Positions 9,382-22,020 are shown, numbered from the stretch's first letter. The stretch is DNA of 64,000 bases from Bradysia coprophila (GCF_014529535.1 NW_023503555.1:8308001-8372000), one strand, 5' to 3'. The notes: generated by a model not told the origin, from the sequence alone. Numbers and translations: made by a program.

Positions 9382-12300
9382 ATGAAGTTTGCGTACAAGG
9401 TAAGAATGAATGGACGGAACGTGGTCAGTAATATTGTTAACGCACGTCGATTGTGTCACTAGTTCTCCAATCTGCTGGGAACGATTTACAAGAAAGGCAA
9501 TGTTATCTTCACACCGGACGGAAACACGGTTGTCAGTCCTGTGGGCAACAAAATCACCATTTATGACTTAAAAACCAACAAAGCAACGACACTGGCATTG
9601 GAAAGTAAATTCAACTACACATCCATCGATATCTCGCCGAACGGATGTCTGTTGGTGGCGGTCAACGAGAAGGGAGCTGCCCAGATGATCAGTCTCGTGT
9701 CGAATACAGTCGTTCACACGTACAAATTTAGCAGTGCCGCGCGATGTGTGAAATTCAGTCCGGATGGAGCATTCTTCGCCATAGCCAAAGAGAACATGGG
9801 TAACATTCAAACAAACCGATCTGTTCAGAGCAAATCATGTCTAACGACTGGATCTGGTCGTAGTGTTCGTTTTTCAGACACCCGGTGAGATAACGGGCGA
9901 ATATAACAGCTTTGTGCTGCGCCGGTATTTCTTTGGTGCTCATGACGATGTTATGTGGATTGATTGGTCGTGCAATTCCAAAGTGCTAATCGTCGGATCC
10001 AGGGACAATTCCATCAAGGTCTATTCGATTGAATTGTACGAGAACTTTCGACCGTATCTGCTTGGTGGACATACCGACTCAATTGTTGGCTGCTTCTTCG
10101 AGGCGAACAGTTTGGATGTGAACACGGTCAGCCGGAATGGACAGGTAGGTTGAAGTTGTGATACGATTCGATAGAACAGCGACGTTATGTCTGCTGTGAC
10201 AATTTACGCTTCTTGTAAAACAACTGTTTTCAATTTACTTTGCCGTGATCGCACAATGTTTTCTTGTTGACCTGGGATATAGCGGCGGATTGAAAAGACA
10301 GTTTTAATTTTGGTGCAATATTTCGCTCTGTTTATTTAGAGCTTCTTCAGGCTGTAATTAATAGCACAAAATTTTTTTTTGAATTAGATTCACAAATTAT
10401 TCTTAAAATTCTATCGTTAATTTACCATCAACTTATTTACTAAAAATTTAACTAACTGATTGCACTTGCATGAAAATATCACAGAGTCATTTCGGTTTGT
10501 AAACAAATTTTGAAGAAGAAGAAATAGGAGTTGTCAATGTTTTTGTTTACAAACCGAAATGACTCTGTGATATTTTCATGCAAGTGCAATCAGTTAGTTA
10601 AATTTTTAGTAAATAAGTTGATGGTAAATTAACGATAGAATTTTAAGAATAATTTGTGAATCTAATTCAAAAAAAAATTTTGTGCTATTAATTACAGCCT
10701 GAAGAAGCTCTAAATAAACAGAGCGAAATATTGCACCAAAATTAAAACTGTCTTTTCAATCCGCCGCTATATCCCAGGTCAACAAGAAAACCTTGTAAAA
10801 CAACTGACGCCATTTCCTTAACAGCTGTGCATCTGGGAGTGTAGCGTAAAGGTGGAGGAACTGATTGTCAGAGGAGACAATGTAGAGCCGGAGGAAACTA
10901 GCAGTAAAAAGGGTAAAATTAAGGAAGACGACGATGACGATGACATTGATACCGAAAAGACACTGGAGAAGACGCACAAAGAATTGGAGAAGAGCCTGAA
11001 GAATGCTCAGTTCATTGAGGGTGTTAATGAGGTGAGTCGCTTCACCATACAATTAACGATCAACAACCAACAAATCCCATTCTGTGGCATATTGTCCCCA
11101 GTTCGAAACGCGTGACCAGCAGGGAAAACTAGTGGAAAAACCTCGACATCCATTCTACTACAAAAGGATAGCGCGACACTATTTGCTGGACGAAATCAAA
11201 AAGGAAAACCGAAAAGCCACCCTAACAGCAGCCACTTACCATAAAAAAACAAAGCTGCTCGTCACGGCATACTCGACGGGCGCATTTTATTTGCATGAAT
11301 TGCCGGACGTGAGTCTCATCCATTCACTGAGCATCTCCGAATATGCCATCGATACCGCCTATTTCAATCCGACTGGCGATTGGATTGCGTTGGGCGCGGC
11401 TGGTCTTGGTCAACTGTTGGTCTGGGAGTGGCAAAGTATGTATCAGCAACCGGATCTGAATAAATTTTCTGATTTATTAATGTGAATCGAACAGGTGAAC
11501 AGTACGTGATGAAGCAGCAAGGTCATGCCAGCGAAATGAGTTGCATTGCCTATTCGTCTGACGGTCAGTACATTGTGACCGGTGGTGAGGATGCAAAGGT
11601 GAAATTGTGGAATGTGTCCAGCGGATTCTGTTTCGTCACCTTTCACGAACACACCAGTGCAGTGACTGCCGTCGAATTCAGCAACAGCAAAAGATGTGTA
11701 CTGAGTGCATCATTGGACGGCACGGTCCGAGCCTACGATATTTTACGGTACGTCATTGTCACTACAAACCGAACATTTAAAGCGACCATCCAACCTCTGC
11801 ATTCCATTTTCCAGTTATCGCAATTTCCGAACATTCACCTCGCCCCGCCTAGTTCAATTCTGTTCCGTTGCTGTTGATTATTCGGGAGAATTTGTGGTAG
11901 CTGGTGCTCAAGATGTGTTTGAAGTCTATTTGTGGTCGATGAAGTTCGGTCGACTGTTGGAGATTTTGAGCGGACACGAGGGTCCCGTTACATCGCTACA
12001 ATTCTCACCGACTTTGGCGTCGACAACACTAGTATCCGGTTCATGGGATAAGTCGATTAAAATTTGGAATTGCGTAGAATCGTCGGCCGATCATGAAACG
12101 ATCGACATATCGGCGGATGTTACGGCCATCGCATTCAAGCCAAATGGAGAAGAGGTAGTTGTCTCTTAAATGTCTAAGAAACCGACACGGTTGACTGACC
12201 GTCTTTGAATTCCTTCATCATTTAGATTGCTGTCGCCGCAATAAACGGAAACATTCAAATGTTTAACGTAAAAACTTCACAGCAAGTTGGCAGCATCGAA

Positions 12301-15300
12301 GGAAGAAATGACTTGGGCAGTGGAGTGTCGAAGACGGATCTTATAACAGCTAAGAAAAACCTGCAAGGAAAGTAAGTGACGGGCGATGGAATCTGTTTTC
12401 TCTTGCACAATTCAGGTCTCAAATTTCAATTCCGTCTCAAACAGATACTTCTCGACAATTGCATACTCCGCTGATGGTTCATCGTTACTAGCCGCTGGTC
12501 GGTCGAAAAACGTTTGCATTTACAATGTCAAAGATGGCATTCTACTGAAGAAGTTCGAAGTGACGCAGAACCGGAGCCTTGACGCATTGGACGTAAGTGA
12601 CGCGACTGTTAAACTGAAAACGACTTTCAAACTAATTTTTGTACCACACTTTGCAGGACTTCATAAACCGGCGAAATATCACGGAATTCGGTAATATGGC
12701 GTTGGTGGAGAAGCGCGAAGCTTTAGAGGGTGGAAATGTGAACATTCGATTGCCTGGCGTGCAGAAAGGTGACATGGCTAGTCGAAATTATAAGCCTGAA
12801 ATCCGAGTATTTTCGGTGAGATTTTCGCCGACAGCACAATCCTGGGCAGCTGCTACCACAGAAGGGTTGCTTATCTATGCGTTGGACAAAGGTGTCGTCT
12901 TTGATCCATTTAATTTATCGCTCGAAGTAACACCGAAAGCAACGAGAGACTGTCTGAAGAACGGTGAATCTTCGACGGCCTTGATTATGGCGTTGAAGTT
13001 GAACGAGGCCAGTTTGGTGCAAGAAATTATTGAAAAGATTCCGCACAAAGACGGTAAGTGTTTTGACATTTTAATTGGCTTCATGTGTTAGCGACAAGGT
13101 CGACAAAATTGTCGCCGGCTTGTGGTCTATTATTAAGCAAAAGTTGTGTTAAAGCCAATTTAGGTTGACCCGAACTTGTTCTAAAAATTTCTATGTCGGG
13201 TTCAACCCGAACAAGAATTGACTCTGGCCCTGAACCGAACTTTTACTCTCAAGTTTGACCCGAATCTGACCGAACCTGAAATTTTCAGGATGGATCGGTG
13301 TGATCGGTATTATCTATTCATACTTTATTGAATCGGAGCACATTCTCCATTGCTGAAAATTGACGAAGAAATTTAGTTCATAAGAAACGGTAGGAAACTA
13401 TTCAGCCGATGCTGTAAGTTCCCTTGGCAATTCTTCTTTCGAATAAATTAATTGAGGTTGCCGAGTGACTTTAGCACCAAAAAACATCCAAATTGATGTA
13501 CAAAGGCAAAGAATGTGTCTTCCAGCACTTCTGTTTAAAATGTCACTAGAATAATTCTAACACTGTTCATGACAACCCTGAGGCTTCAATTATACATCTC
13601 AGGCACAGCAACATCGCTGAAAAACCAATTTTCTACAGTCGCTAACGTTTGAAATTTGTTTGATTTTAGTATATTTAGCTCATTTAGCTTATCCTTCTGT
13701 CATATCTTTTGACAGCTTTTACTGTTTTAGTCCTTTTTCTCTCTGAGCTAAAATAACCGTTTTTTTTCGACTCTTCATAGGAACGAGTTAAAATAACCGT
13801 TTTCACACATCAAGTGTAAATGAAAATGAAAGTGTAAATATCTGCGTGATTAAATCAATATTTAAACGCAGAAACGGGAAGTGTTACAATAGCGAATTAA
13901 AAAAAATGAAACAGAGATAAATGAATGAAAACTTCATTTTTCTTATAATTCGCTAATGTAACACGTCCCATTTCCGCATTTAAACGTTCAACATATAAAC
14001 CAGGCCTACATTGATTATGGCTCTTTTGGCGCTCAAAAACAGAAGTTTCGTCTTAGTCAGTGGAACAATGTTTTTGAAGGCATAATGCTTCAAACCGTGC
14101 CTTTGTGAGGAGTTAATATGCCCATGGGCTTTCGGTCATATATATATAAACCCCGCCGAAATGATGTGGTACAGTCTCATTCACTAAAAATTTGGAATTC
14201 CATTCCAATGCATCGACTCGAAGCAATTTGTTTTTATTATTCCAAATCCATGCCACTGTATCGCCTTAATCACATGGTAATTTTACCAATTCGCGATGGA
14301 CGTTATACTGGTCAAGGAAATTATTTTTGTATTTTCCTTTTTTTCCTTTTTTACGACCATTCGAACGACTATATTATAAATCATGGCATCGGTATTCTTC
14401 CATCAGTTGGTTTGTACATGGTTTCCATTCGTGTTAAATTGGTCCGATAAAATTCACATTCTCGCATTTCAAGTAAACATTTCCAATGCAATTAACCGTG
14501 TCATTCAAAATAGAAAATAACTCGCATTCGGATATCGTTTCCATCACACCGGTCGCACGATAAGAAGAATAAAATGTGCTGTCTGGGAGGTATTTTTGTG
14601 AAGAAAAGCCTACCGAAAGTGGACACATTTTTCAGGGGACTTTTTTTATATGTGCCTAGGAAGGTATTGGTCCCTATGAACCAAAATCACTTTAAAAAAA
14701 TTCCTGGACGCTTGTGGGGCTCCTGAGAGGTGATCGAAAACCGAAAACACGCACTTTTATGATGGAAATTTCTCTAGGGCGTGTTGGGTGTCATTAAATA
14801 GGTAATTGCATGTACTTTAGGGGCAAATAGGAATTTATTGGGATTTCAATTTATCTAATCTGAGATATGAGCAGTTTAAAAAATGGTTCAAAATTTCGAT
14901 GAAAGTGTAGCAGTTTCTCTGCATCTGAAACGCAACGAAAATATTAAAAACCGTTTTCTTTTATCACCACTGGTCTCAGCTTTGCCATGACAACAGACAT
15001 GCATGTGCAGTTACTAAATAAATGCACTTTTGAAATATAAAGAGCCTCAACTCCTCTACTCGAATAATTCTGTGCACAGGAAAGGTTTAACCAAAAAATA
15101 TTTTTATTCACAAAATAACAGCTGCTGATTCACTTTCTCGAAATCAGTGTACCAGTACTAATACAGTTAGTGGCAGTGAAATTTCAGCATGAATTTGCTT
15201 CAGCTGTTTTTCATACAATCAAAGCTGTTGAGACGGTTTTACCACTACTACGCGCGTGCGTACAGCACATTCAACGTAAATAGCCTCAATACAAACAACA

Positions 15301-17317
15301 TGCACTCTACGGACAAAATAATGTATTGACGACTTGTTCATTATCAAAAATAAGGGGCACCTTCCATACATCACTTTTCGATTGGACCACGGGAACCACC
15401 TGGAACCACTTGCAAAAATCAAGCAAAATTTCGACTCTGCCGCTATTATCCGTGTGTGTTGTTTGTATTGAGGCTATTTAATTCAACGGTATAAACAGTT
15501 TTGATTGTATGAAAAACAGCTGAAGCAAATTCATGCTAAAATTTCACTGCCTCTGACTGCATCTAACGCTAAATTTCCGTTTAAAATTAGCTCCGGAACA
15601 TAAATTTGCGAACACCGCTACTAACCCCTCATAGATCAGTGTGAGAAACGTAAGCCTGTAGCAGTAGTAGCCTGTATAACAGATAGTTTTGATCAAAACT
15701 TTCCTGTGCACAGAATGGTTTGAGTAGGGGACCTGAAGCTCAAGGTTATATTTCAAAAACAAATTCATTGTTTCCCCACCCAAGCGCCATACATGTTTGG
15801 TGTGATTGCAAAGCTTAGATAAGAAGCGATTATGGGAAGCAGTATTTGATGTTTTAATTGCGTTCCGGATACAAAGGAACCGCTAGAATTACTGAAATAC
15901 CCATTTCTTCAACTACTCATATCTCAGTTGGGATTAATTTCAAACGGAATCAGACAATATTTGCCCTGAAAGTACGTGCAATTACCTTTCAAATGAAGTC
16001 CTGCGCGACCTTTTACGTTTCATGCACCCGGAGAAATTTCCATAAGAAAATTGCTTGTTTTAAGTTTTCAATCGCCTCCCACTAGCCACAAAAGCATCGA
16101 GACATTGAAAGTGATTTAGGCTTCTAGGAACCGATACCTTTCTAGGCACATGATAAAAGAGTCCGCAGGAAAATGCGTCCGATTTCGGTAGACTATTTTT
16201 CCAAAAGAATCCCTTCGGTTGTTTGCCTGTGTTTATAATTGCATTGTCACAAAAGAAAAAAGAACGGCATACACATTGCCATAAAGTGCAACCGAATCCA
16301 TCCATTAAAAATGCTTGTCTTACATAATGCCACACATATCCATATACAGCGTTCACATTTACGACATTGATTAACCAACAACTGGAAAAACATAAATTAA
16401 ATTCTAATTCCGTTGTTCGAGGTGGAGTATAGAAATAATTATGTTACGAAGTTAGCCAAAAAGAGTGCTGTGCATGTGCTTTATGTGCTGTTGTTGTTGT
16501 TGTTGTTCGCAAAAATCGTGGGAGTTTAGAAAGCAATTATATGTACCGTCGGTTCAAGGTGATAGGATAGGCATATTTTGTTTATGACTCGTTTGCACAT
16601 TTTTGAATTCAAATTTATAGGAAAGTGGACGCTGTTAATGGCTTTGATTTTGATAGCGAAAACAGGGTTAAGGTTTTGGTGTGTTAGCGAAAATTGCATT
16701 GAAAGTTTGGTAAAATGTTTGGAAAAACGTGAAATACTGAATGGATTGAAAGCAGGATGTCGTACGATGTTTCCTTTCGTTTATTTTTGAAGAAACTATT
16801 CACGGCCGCATTCGATCTCACGGCCATAAACTTTAAATAATTGTTCTTGTCGTCTATACGTGTCCCTCATACATTTTTTTTCTTTTTTACTTTTGTAGTG
16901 GAACTCATCGTACGCTCGCTACCAGACGCATATGCCGAACGTACCCTCCAATTCATTGCAAAGTACCTAAACACCAGCCATCACGTTGAATTCTACTTGA
17001 ATTGGGCCTGTTCCATCCTGACATTCCATGGACCGAAAGAGAACATCTTGTCGCATCAATCGTTGTTGACGCTGCACCAGAGTCTCAGCCGTAAGTATGA
17101 GTTGCTGAGCAAGGTGTGCGATTTCAATAAGTACACCATGCAAGTCCTGATGAATATGTCGAATGAGGTTCCAGAACGTGTGGCCGATGGTGGTGAAGAG
17201 AGTGACGATGAGAATTTGATTTTAATTCGATCGAATGGAAACGGTGGTGTGGGGGATAGTGATGATGGTGATGAAATGGAGGAAGGATCGTCAAGTAGTG
17301 ACGAAGGCGAAGACTAA
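9382..17317 (+). CDS. PWP2: Periodic tryptophan protein 2 (PWP2/UTP1), SSU processome WD40 protein
   Basis: Nucleolar component of the UTP-B subcomplex, which binds the U3 snoRNP and is needed for early 18S pre-rRNA processing. Exons: 9382-9399, 9463-9799, 9864-10144, 10825-11031, 11102-11435, 11495-11747, 11815-12154, 12226-12371, 12445-12592, 12657-13053, 16899-17317; all join in frame to about 959 residues, close to the roughly 920 usual for the family. The N terminus (MKFAYKFSNLLGT), the many WD40 blades (for example the LSGHEGPVTSLQFSP and GHTDSIVGCFF segments) and the C-terminal Utp12-type domain starting VELIVRSLPDAYAERTLQFI are family hallmarks. Exon 4 has an acidic insert with six consecutive Asp. 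The C terminus is an acidic Ser/Asp/Glu tail. Intron 3 carries a perfect palindrome and intron 10 is 3.8 kb of repeats. Poly(A) signals at 17355 and 17368. Confidence 0.95.
10258..10791. repeat. perfect inverted repeat, 250-bp arms, in PWP2 intron 3
   Basis: Left arm 10258-10507 and right arm 10542-10791 look exactly complementary when read base by base, separated by a 34-bp spacer. The outer side is flanked by a direct repeat CTTGTAAAACAACTG (10212-10226 and 10792-10806 approximately), consistent with insertion-linked duplication. No ORF. In the PWP2 pre-mRNA it would form a 250-bp hairpin. Confidence 0.92.
13860..13985. mobile_element. miniature palindromic element
   Basis: The left arm TTTAAACGCAGAAACGGGAA...GTGTTACAATAGCGAATT is inverted in the right arm AATTCGCTAATGTAACACG...CCGCATTTAAACG. 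A partial relative, with CTTATAATTCATTAATATGA and CACGTCCAG, lies near 24545-24600 in symporter intron 7. Confidence 0.7.
14640..14832 (-). repeat. dispersed repeat R1, inverted copy
   Basis: The reverse complement carries the same motif order as 8165-8430 (TTGCCCCTAAAGTACATGCA, CGGTTTTCGATCACC). Confidence 0.6.
15163..15560. mobile_element. TIR miniature element, family M3, with TA-type ends
   Basis: Inverted ends of about 60 bp (GGCAGTGAAATTTCAGCATG on the left, its near complement ending in CACTGCCTCTGACTGCA on the right). The same family occurs at 28001-28230. The interior also contains an inverted CCTCAATACAAACAACA. Confidence 0.75.
15955..16212 (+). repeat. dispersed repeat R1
   Basis: TTGCCCTGAAAGTACGTGCA through TAGCCACAAAAGCATCGAG to AAATGCGTCCGATTTCGGTA and AAAGAATCCC: same order as in 8165-8430. 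Confidence 0.65.
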
Positions 17318-17373
17318 TGTTTTGGATTTGATTGTTGTTGTTATATTGTAATGAAATAAAACTGATGAATAAA

Positions 17374-18181
17374 TTCGAAACGGAAGGTCGTTGGTTTTTA
17401 CGCTATCATGTACACAAATGAAGCGTCGCTCAGACCCAAACCTCACAGCTCGAGCTGTAGGAGACCCAGATTCCAGGGAAATTTCTTCTGGGAAAGAAAC
17501 AGATACATTATTGCCTGACATGCTCGCATGTCCAGCAACTAGTTTGCCTTTGGTAAAGCGGCTGGGGTTGGTCTTAACGTCAGTGAGAAACAGACCAGGT
17601 ACATGGCAACTTCTACTTCATTGTCTGACAGCAGACCAACGAGCCATACAGACACTGTCAACACCATAGGTCTCTTGTCAATAGTGATAACAGAAGGGTA
17701 AGGAGGACACGGTCTTCAAAAACTCTTTCGGTCAAAAACACTAAGCCGCCGAAACCTTAAACTTGGTGCATGACCTTGACCAGGAAGACCTAAAACGAGA
17801 TGGAAAGATGCAGTTAAGTCGGAAAAGGTACGGTTGGAGGAGGATGCTTGAGGATGCTAAAACCAATAAAAGGTTGTTGCACCCGCTGCACCTTCGACTG
17901 TAGTGGGTTTTTCGCTTTTTACTGAATTTATAGACCGCGTCATTTACTGTCATTTCTGTTTCGACCCGATGTGTAGTCGACTTTACAATCTTGCGCAAAG
18001 CCGAAATTTTTCTTCGTATTGCTTATCACGAGTGTGGTGTTCACAAGTTAAGATTACAAAGAATTGTTTTCAATCATCTCGTCTTAATGATTTTCGATAT
18101 AAAAACCGTGGAGATGGTACAACTGGGTTAGTAGGACGATAACTTAAATTTCGCGTAGACGTGCAATCGTTTGATAAAACA
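17374..18181. other. intergenic, with a possible LINE relic
   Basis: At about 17780-17854 the plus strand reads PGRPKTRWKDAV followed by a Lys/Glu/Val/Arg-rich stretch and a stop. This resembles the short GRPxxRW tail found after the reverse transcriptase of some insect non-LTR retrotransposons. No reverse transcriptase remains. The 92-codon ORF at 17391-17669 matches nothing I know. Confidence 0.3.
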
Positions 18182-20612
18182 ATGAAATTTTCCATTTTCT
18201 TCCTAATTGCCATCCAATTAGTCGCCTCAAGTTTTGCGTTCGATGCGGAAACTGAACGAATTATTGATAATTTTGTGGAAAATGTGTTCATGATAAACAA
18301 TCAGATACCCGGTGTGGGACTGTCTGTAATACGAAATGGAACGGTTCTAATGTCGAAAGGATACGGAATGAGGAACATTACCGCTGGTCGAGCGTCAGAT
18401 GGAAACACACTCTTTTCGATCGGTTCAATTACCAAAGTATTTAGACATCTCTTGCTCCACGTTCCCAACACCTTTACTGGATTTTCTATCAAAACTTTCA
18501 GAGTTTCGTTGCTGTTCTTGTTGTTAAAACATTAAATGAATTATACCCTCAACGGGGCGCCGCTGTTCTAGACATTCCCATAGCACAATTGATTCCACCC
18601 ACCGTCAATTTCACATTTAGTGATCGGTATAGAGCCGAGCAAACGACTTTTAGAGACATTCTGGCTCACCGTACTTGTTTACTTAACGGAGAAGTTGAAC
18701 TCCTTGTTGGCTCAGTACCATCGGCTGCAGAATACGCACAGTAAAGTGGAATGATTCACGGATCGACAAAGAAGTTGTGGTTTTAACGGATAAATGTGTT
18801 CATAGCCGTTCCAGATATCTACCAGAAGTTTGCGAATTTAGAAACGGATATATGTACAACAATAATATGCTTTCACTTGCCGGGGAGTACATTGCTGCGA
18901 TTGCGGGAACAACACTGCAAAACATGGTAAGTAGACGGTATGAGGTTGAGTGAATACGAAGAAGGCATAGCCTTTTAGATACAATCAAATGTGGCGCTAA
19001 AAGCGAAACAAACACTCATCATTCTTAGCGAACCACTTAAGATAACGAAAGATGAAAATAAGCTTTAAATTCGAAAATTGAATACTTCACGTTTATCAAA
19101 GCCAAAATTAAAATTTCATAAATGAGTGTAATCGTCACAACAACTGACTCATTCAACGGCAAAAGAGGCAAATTGTTCGTAGGTTCAAAAAGAAACCACG
19201 ACTGTACTGACATAGTCCATAATCGAAAGGATGGAACCGCGAACACTAAAGGAAAGTTTTATTAAGTTTCTGAGGTATAGTCCCCTGACTTTAATGATAA
19301 GGACAGCATAGCTTTGGTTTCCTCGGGATCTTCACATCAAAAGCCGATATAATATGTTCCACAGAACACGTAGGAATGTTTTCGCTCGCACCGTCTTCAA
19401 TTTTCAATTAAAATTTTCCGCAGGTAGTCTCACTTGCTAGAGACATTGGCATGACAAACACAACCTATGTCGATTTTGATGGCGCTTATGAATCACTTCC
19501 GGATATGTCACAACCGTATATACTGCGAAATGGCACCCTTGTACAATTCGATATGTTTCAAATTCGAAGAGTTCACATGGCCTTGGGGGCTGGAGGTATT
19601 CTGTCCTCGGCAAATGACATGGCTAAATACATGGAGTTTCATCTGAGTCAGGGACGAGTGGGTGATAGGCAAATCGTGCCAACGGTTAGTATCTAGTTTA
19701 GCGTAGCAGGAGGGAGCGAAGAAGCTTAAAATTTCGAATTGATTTGTAGAATGTGATGAGTTGGTTGTACGCTATATCAAACGGATTTGATTTCCAAGGC
19801 GGCAGGAGTGAAGATTCTGAGTCAATCGTTTATGGTGATTTGGGAACAGCTCAAGGATTTTTTTCATCTTTATATGATGGATGGAGTGTTATTCATCGTA
19901 AGTTAGTCGAGTGTGTTGAGTTAAAGAAGACTTTCCAGTTTAATGTGTACTTCTAGACGGCGGATACTGGCCTCCCTATCACTGTGATATGCGTCTCTTC
20001 CCCGCAACAAGAATTGGAGTTTTTATTTGTACTAATGGTCCAGGTGCTATTTTTAACTATCCTACACATGAAATTACGGCTTTAAATATCTTCGAACTGG
20101 TACGTGCAACGAATCGATCGTTTGAGGAAATTGTATCAAAAAACATGAACATTGGTACGCCCTTCATCGAACATCAACTCTTCAACGATCACAAGACCAA
20201 CAGAGCCTCTACAGCTTTACATCACAACCAAATGAGGAAACAAATCGCACCGAATGATGTTGTGGGCTTATATGGACATCCACACGACGGTGATCTTAGT
20301 ATTGGATATGCGCCCGGCACCAATAACTCTACACTTCAGGTGTACTTCAGCGAGTGGGCACACGGACGACTACAACAGGTTCCCGGGTTCAATACTACTT
20401 TCAGTGTACATTGGGACACCATGGTCATGGATCATTTTTATTCGTATCCATGGGACGTGCCCAATTTTTGGATTGATTTTGGAATCGTTGATTCGGTTTT
20501 GCTCCGGGCCGGTGAATTTGACACATATCTCGAATTTGAATTCGTCAAAAATGCAACGCTAGACACATTTCCGGCAATACCTTGGGCACCAACGAGTTGT
20601 GGACCGGAGTAG
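18182..20612 (+). CDS. secreted serine beta-lactamase-like hydrolase
   Basis: Member of the serine beta-lactamase / penicillin-binding-protein-like fold, used in animals as secreted or lysosomal esterase/peptidase-like proteins; substrate unknown. Exons 18182-18436, 18502-18740, 18806-18926, 19424-19684, 19750-19897, 19957-20612 join in frame to about 559 residues. The ATG at 18182 starts a signal peptide (MKFSIFFLIAIQLVASSFA). Catalytic motifs are present: S82-x-x-K85 (SITK, last codons of exon 1), the Y-x-N motif Y182-N-N184 in exon 3, and HGG at about 342-344 in place of KTG. The segment FRDILAHRTCLL matches the family's LLAHRTGL block, with Cys replacing Gly. The C-terminal ~200 residues form the extra domain typical of animal members. 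Several NxT/S sites fit secretion. Poly(A) signal at 20664. Probably a functional enzyme. Confidence 0.88.
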
Positions 20613-20663
20613 TCAGTGAATAGGTTGAAGTGTAAGGCAATGAAATGCAATTGGGTTCTTTAA

Positions 20664-20669
20664 GAATAA
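20664..20669 (+). terminator. poly(A) signal of the beta-lactamase-like gene
   Basis: AATAAA 52 bp after the stop codon. Confidence 0.5.
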
Positions 20670-20828
20670 AAGCCGATGTGTGATTCTCTATCATAATTAA
20701 CAGTCTTTGTCATTCCACCCGAATTGAACAGCCCAAAAACGATGACAACTCTAAGTCCAAAGTCGTTTCTTGATGTTCTCGTAGGTCCTGAATCTGCAAT
20801 AGTTTCTTCTAAGAAACAACCTTCAAAA

Positions 20829-21070
20829 ATCCTAAAGATGTGGACCATGCGGAGTGACGAGATTGTAGGAACTAACCTACTACCATTTCAAAAATTTTAA
20901 AAGTACAGAAGGGAACCAGAAAAATTTGGGTAATCCGTACCAATCCTAAAGTTCTAGAACTAAGAAGATGGTGGACCATGTGGGGGGATGGTATTGTAGG
21001 AACAAGCCTACTAGCACCCCAACAATTGCGAAAGTCCAGATGGGAACGTGAGGAAATGGTAAAACTCTCA
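20829..21070 (+). repeat. two divergent tandem units of about 115-120 bp
   Basis: The order AATCCTAAAG, GTGGACCATG, ATTGTAGGAAC, CCTACTA, AAAGT-CAGA-GGGAAC occurs twice in a row (about 20829-20940 and 20941-21065). No coding signal. From 21071 to about 21690 I recognise nothing. Confidence 0.5.
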
Positions 21071-21689
21071 AAATTCTAGAATTACACAAGTGGGAGTTGT
21101 CTGGGAGAAAAACTTTTTTTTTCCATTCTACCTCATTCGGCCTAACGAACGCACTTCCTTTAAGAAATCCCTGAAATACAACCATTTCTTGTCCCTATTA
21201 TCAGCTGTAGCTCCTCATGATGACAAGCTGGGAATGGACAATGCCTTTTGGAAAAGCAACATACCACTTTGCAGTGCCATGGTTTTGTTATTGTACGAAC
21301 ACATTATACTTCCATGTTGGTTTATTTACAGCCACAAAAAATTGTTTTCTTTCTGGCAAATTACTGCTGATGTTTATGGAAATGGATTGATTGATAACAA
21401 CTTTATTGGCTAACTGTATCTCTAGTAGCTGACATGGAAAAATAGTGTTTATGACTACTGATTAAGACGTTGAGCTACCCAGTACTCCGAACTCCACCAC
21501 CATGACTTTCTCAATCAGACATTTGATTGCAATTGCAACACACCGAAATTGACACTAATTACAACTAATTGATTTACTCTTACGCTGCGATTAATTCATT
21601 TGTATTCACTAGTTTTGACATTATCGTGACTGACAATACGTCAGATAAGATTAATGCTATGAGCAATACATCAATTACTTAATATTTGA

Positions 21690-22020
21690 TAAGGGAATAT
21701 AATCTCACAACAATTCTCTTAATCGTTTCATATGCTAGATAAATCTACAATCTACCTACAACCTGAAGAGCAATTGCTTCCATACAATCCAACAATTCAG
21801 TCGTTCACGAGATTGTTTAGCTTCAACTTGTGGCGCAGACGATTCGAAGCACCAAAACTAAGTTTTGAATACTTTGCACCGTAAATTTGAAAGATTGAAT
21901 CGAAAAGATTGTGAATGTGAACGGTAAAAATTGCACACATGAGAACTGAAATTCGTTAAAGGTTGATATTGATGTGATTGTGCCGTAGTCGACTGTTGGA
22001 CGATAATCTTTCCTTCCAAA
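21690..22020 (+). promoter_or_regulatory. upstream region of symporter copy 1, shared with copy 2
   Basis: Sequence from GATAAGGGAATATAATC through AATCCAACAATTCAGTCGTT to CTGTTGGACGATAATCTTTC aligns by eye with 53858-54128 upstream of copy 2. The promoter and 5' UTR were therefore duplicated with the gene. No TATA box is assigned. Confidence 0.55.

Larger units (their letters stand above)
13054..16898 (+). other. PWP2 intron 10, 3.8 kb, repeat-filled
   Basis: Bounded by GTAAGTG at 13054 and TTTTTACTTTTGTAG at 16898. It contains an ACCCGAA-type repeat (13160-13290), a palindromic element (13860-13985), two R1 copies (14640-14832 and 15955-16212), a TIR element (15163-15560) and a (GTT)n microsatellite (16489-16508). 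No gene inside is supported. Confidence 0.85.

Noticed and set aside
9800-9877. PWP2 as a frameshifted pseudogene
   Set aside because: My first join to the CAG at 9877 was out of frame; using the TAG acceptor at 9863 restores frame and family-typical residues, and all other exons join cleanly.
14118-14450. 110-codon ORF inside PWP2 intron 10
   Set aside because: No recognisable domain, lies among repeats, and codon use looks random.
18722-18745. In-frame stop TAA at 18742 in the beta-lactamase-like gene as a truncation
   Set aside because: It lies just inside an intron: the donor GTAAAG at 18741 is in phase 2 and matches exon 3 at 18806, which restores the frame and the YxN motif.
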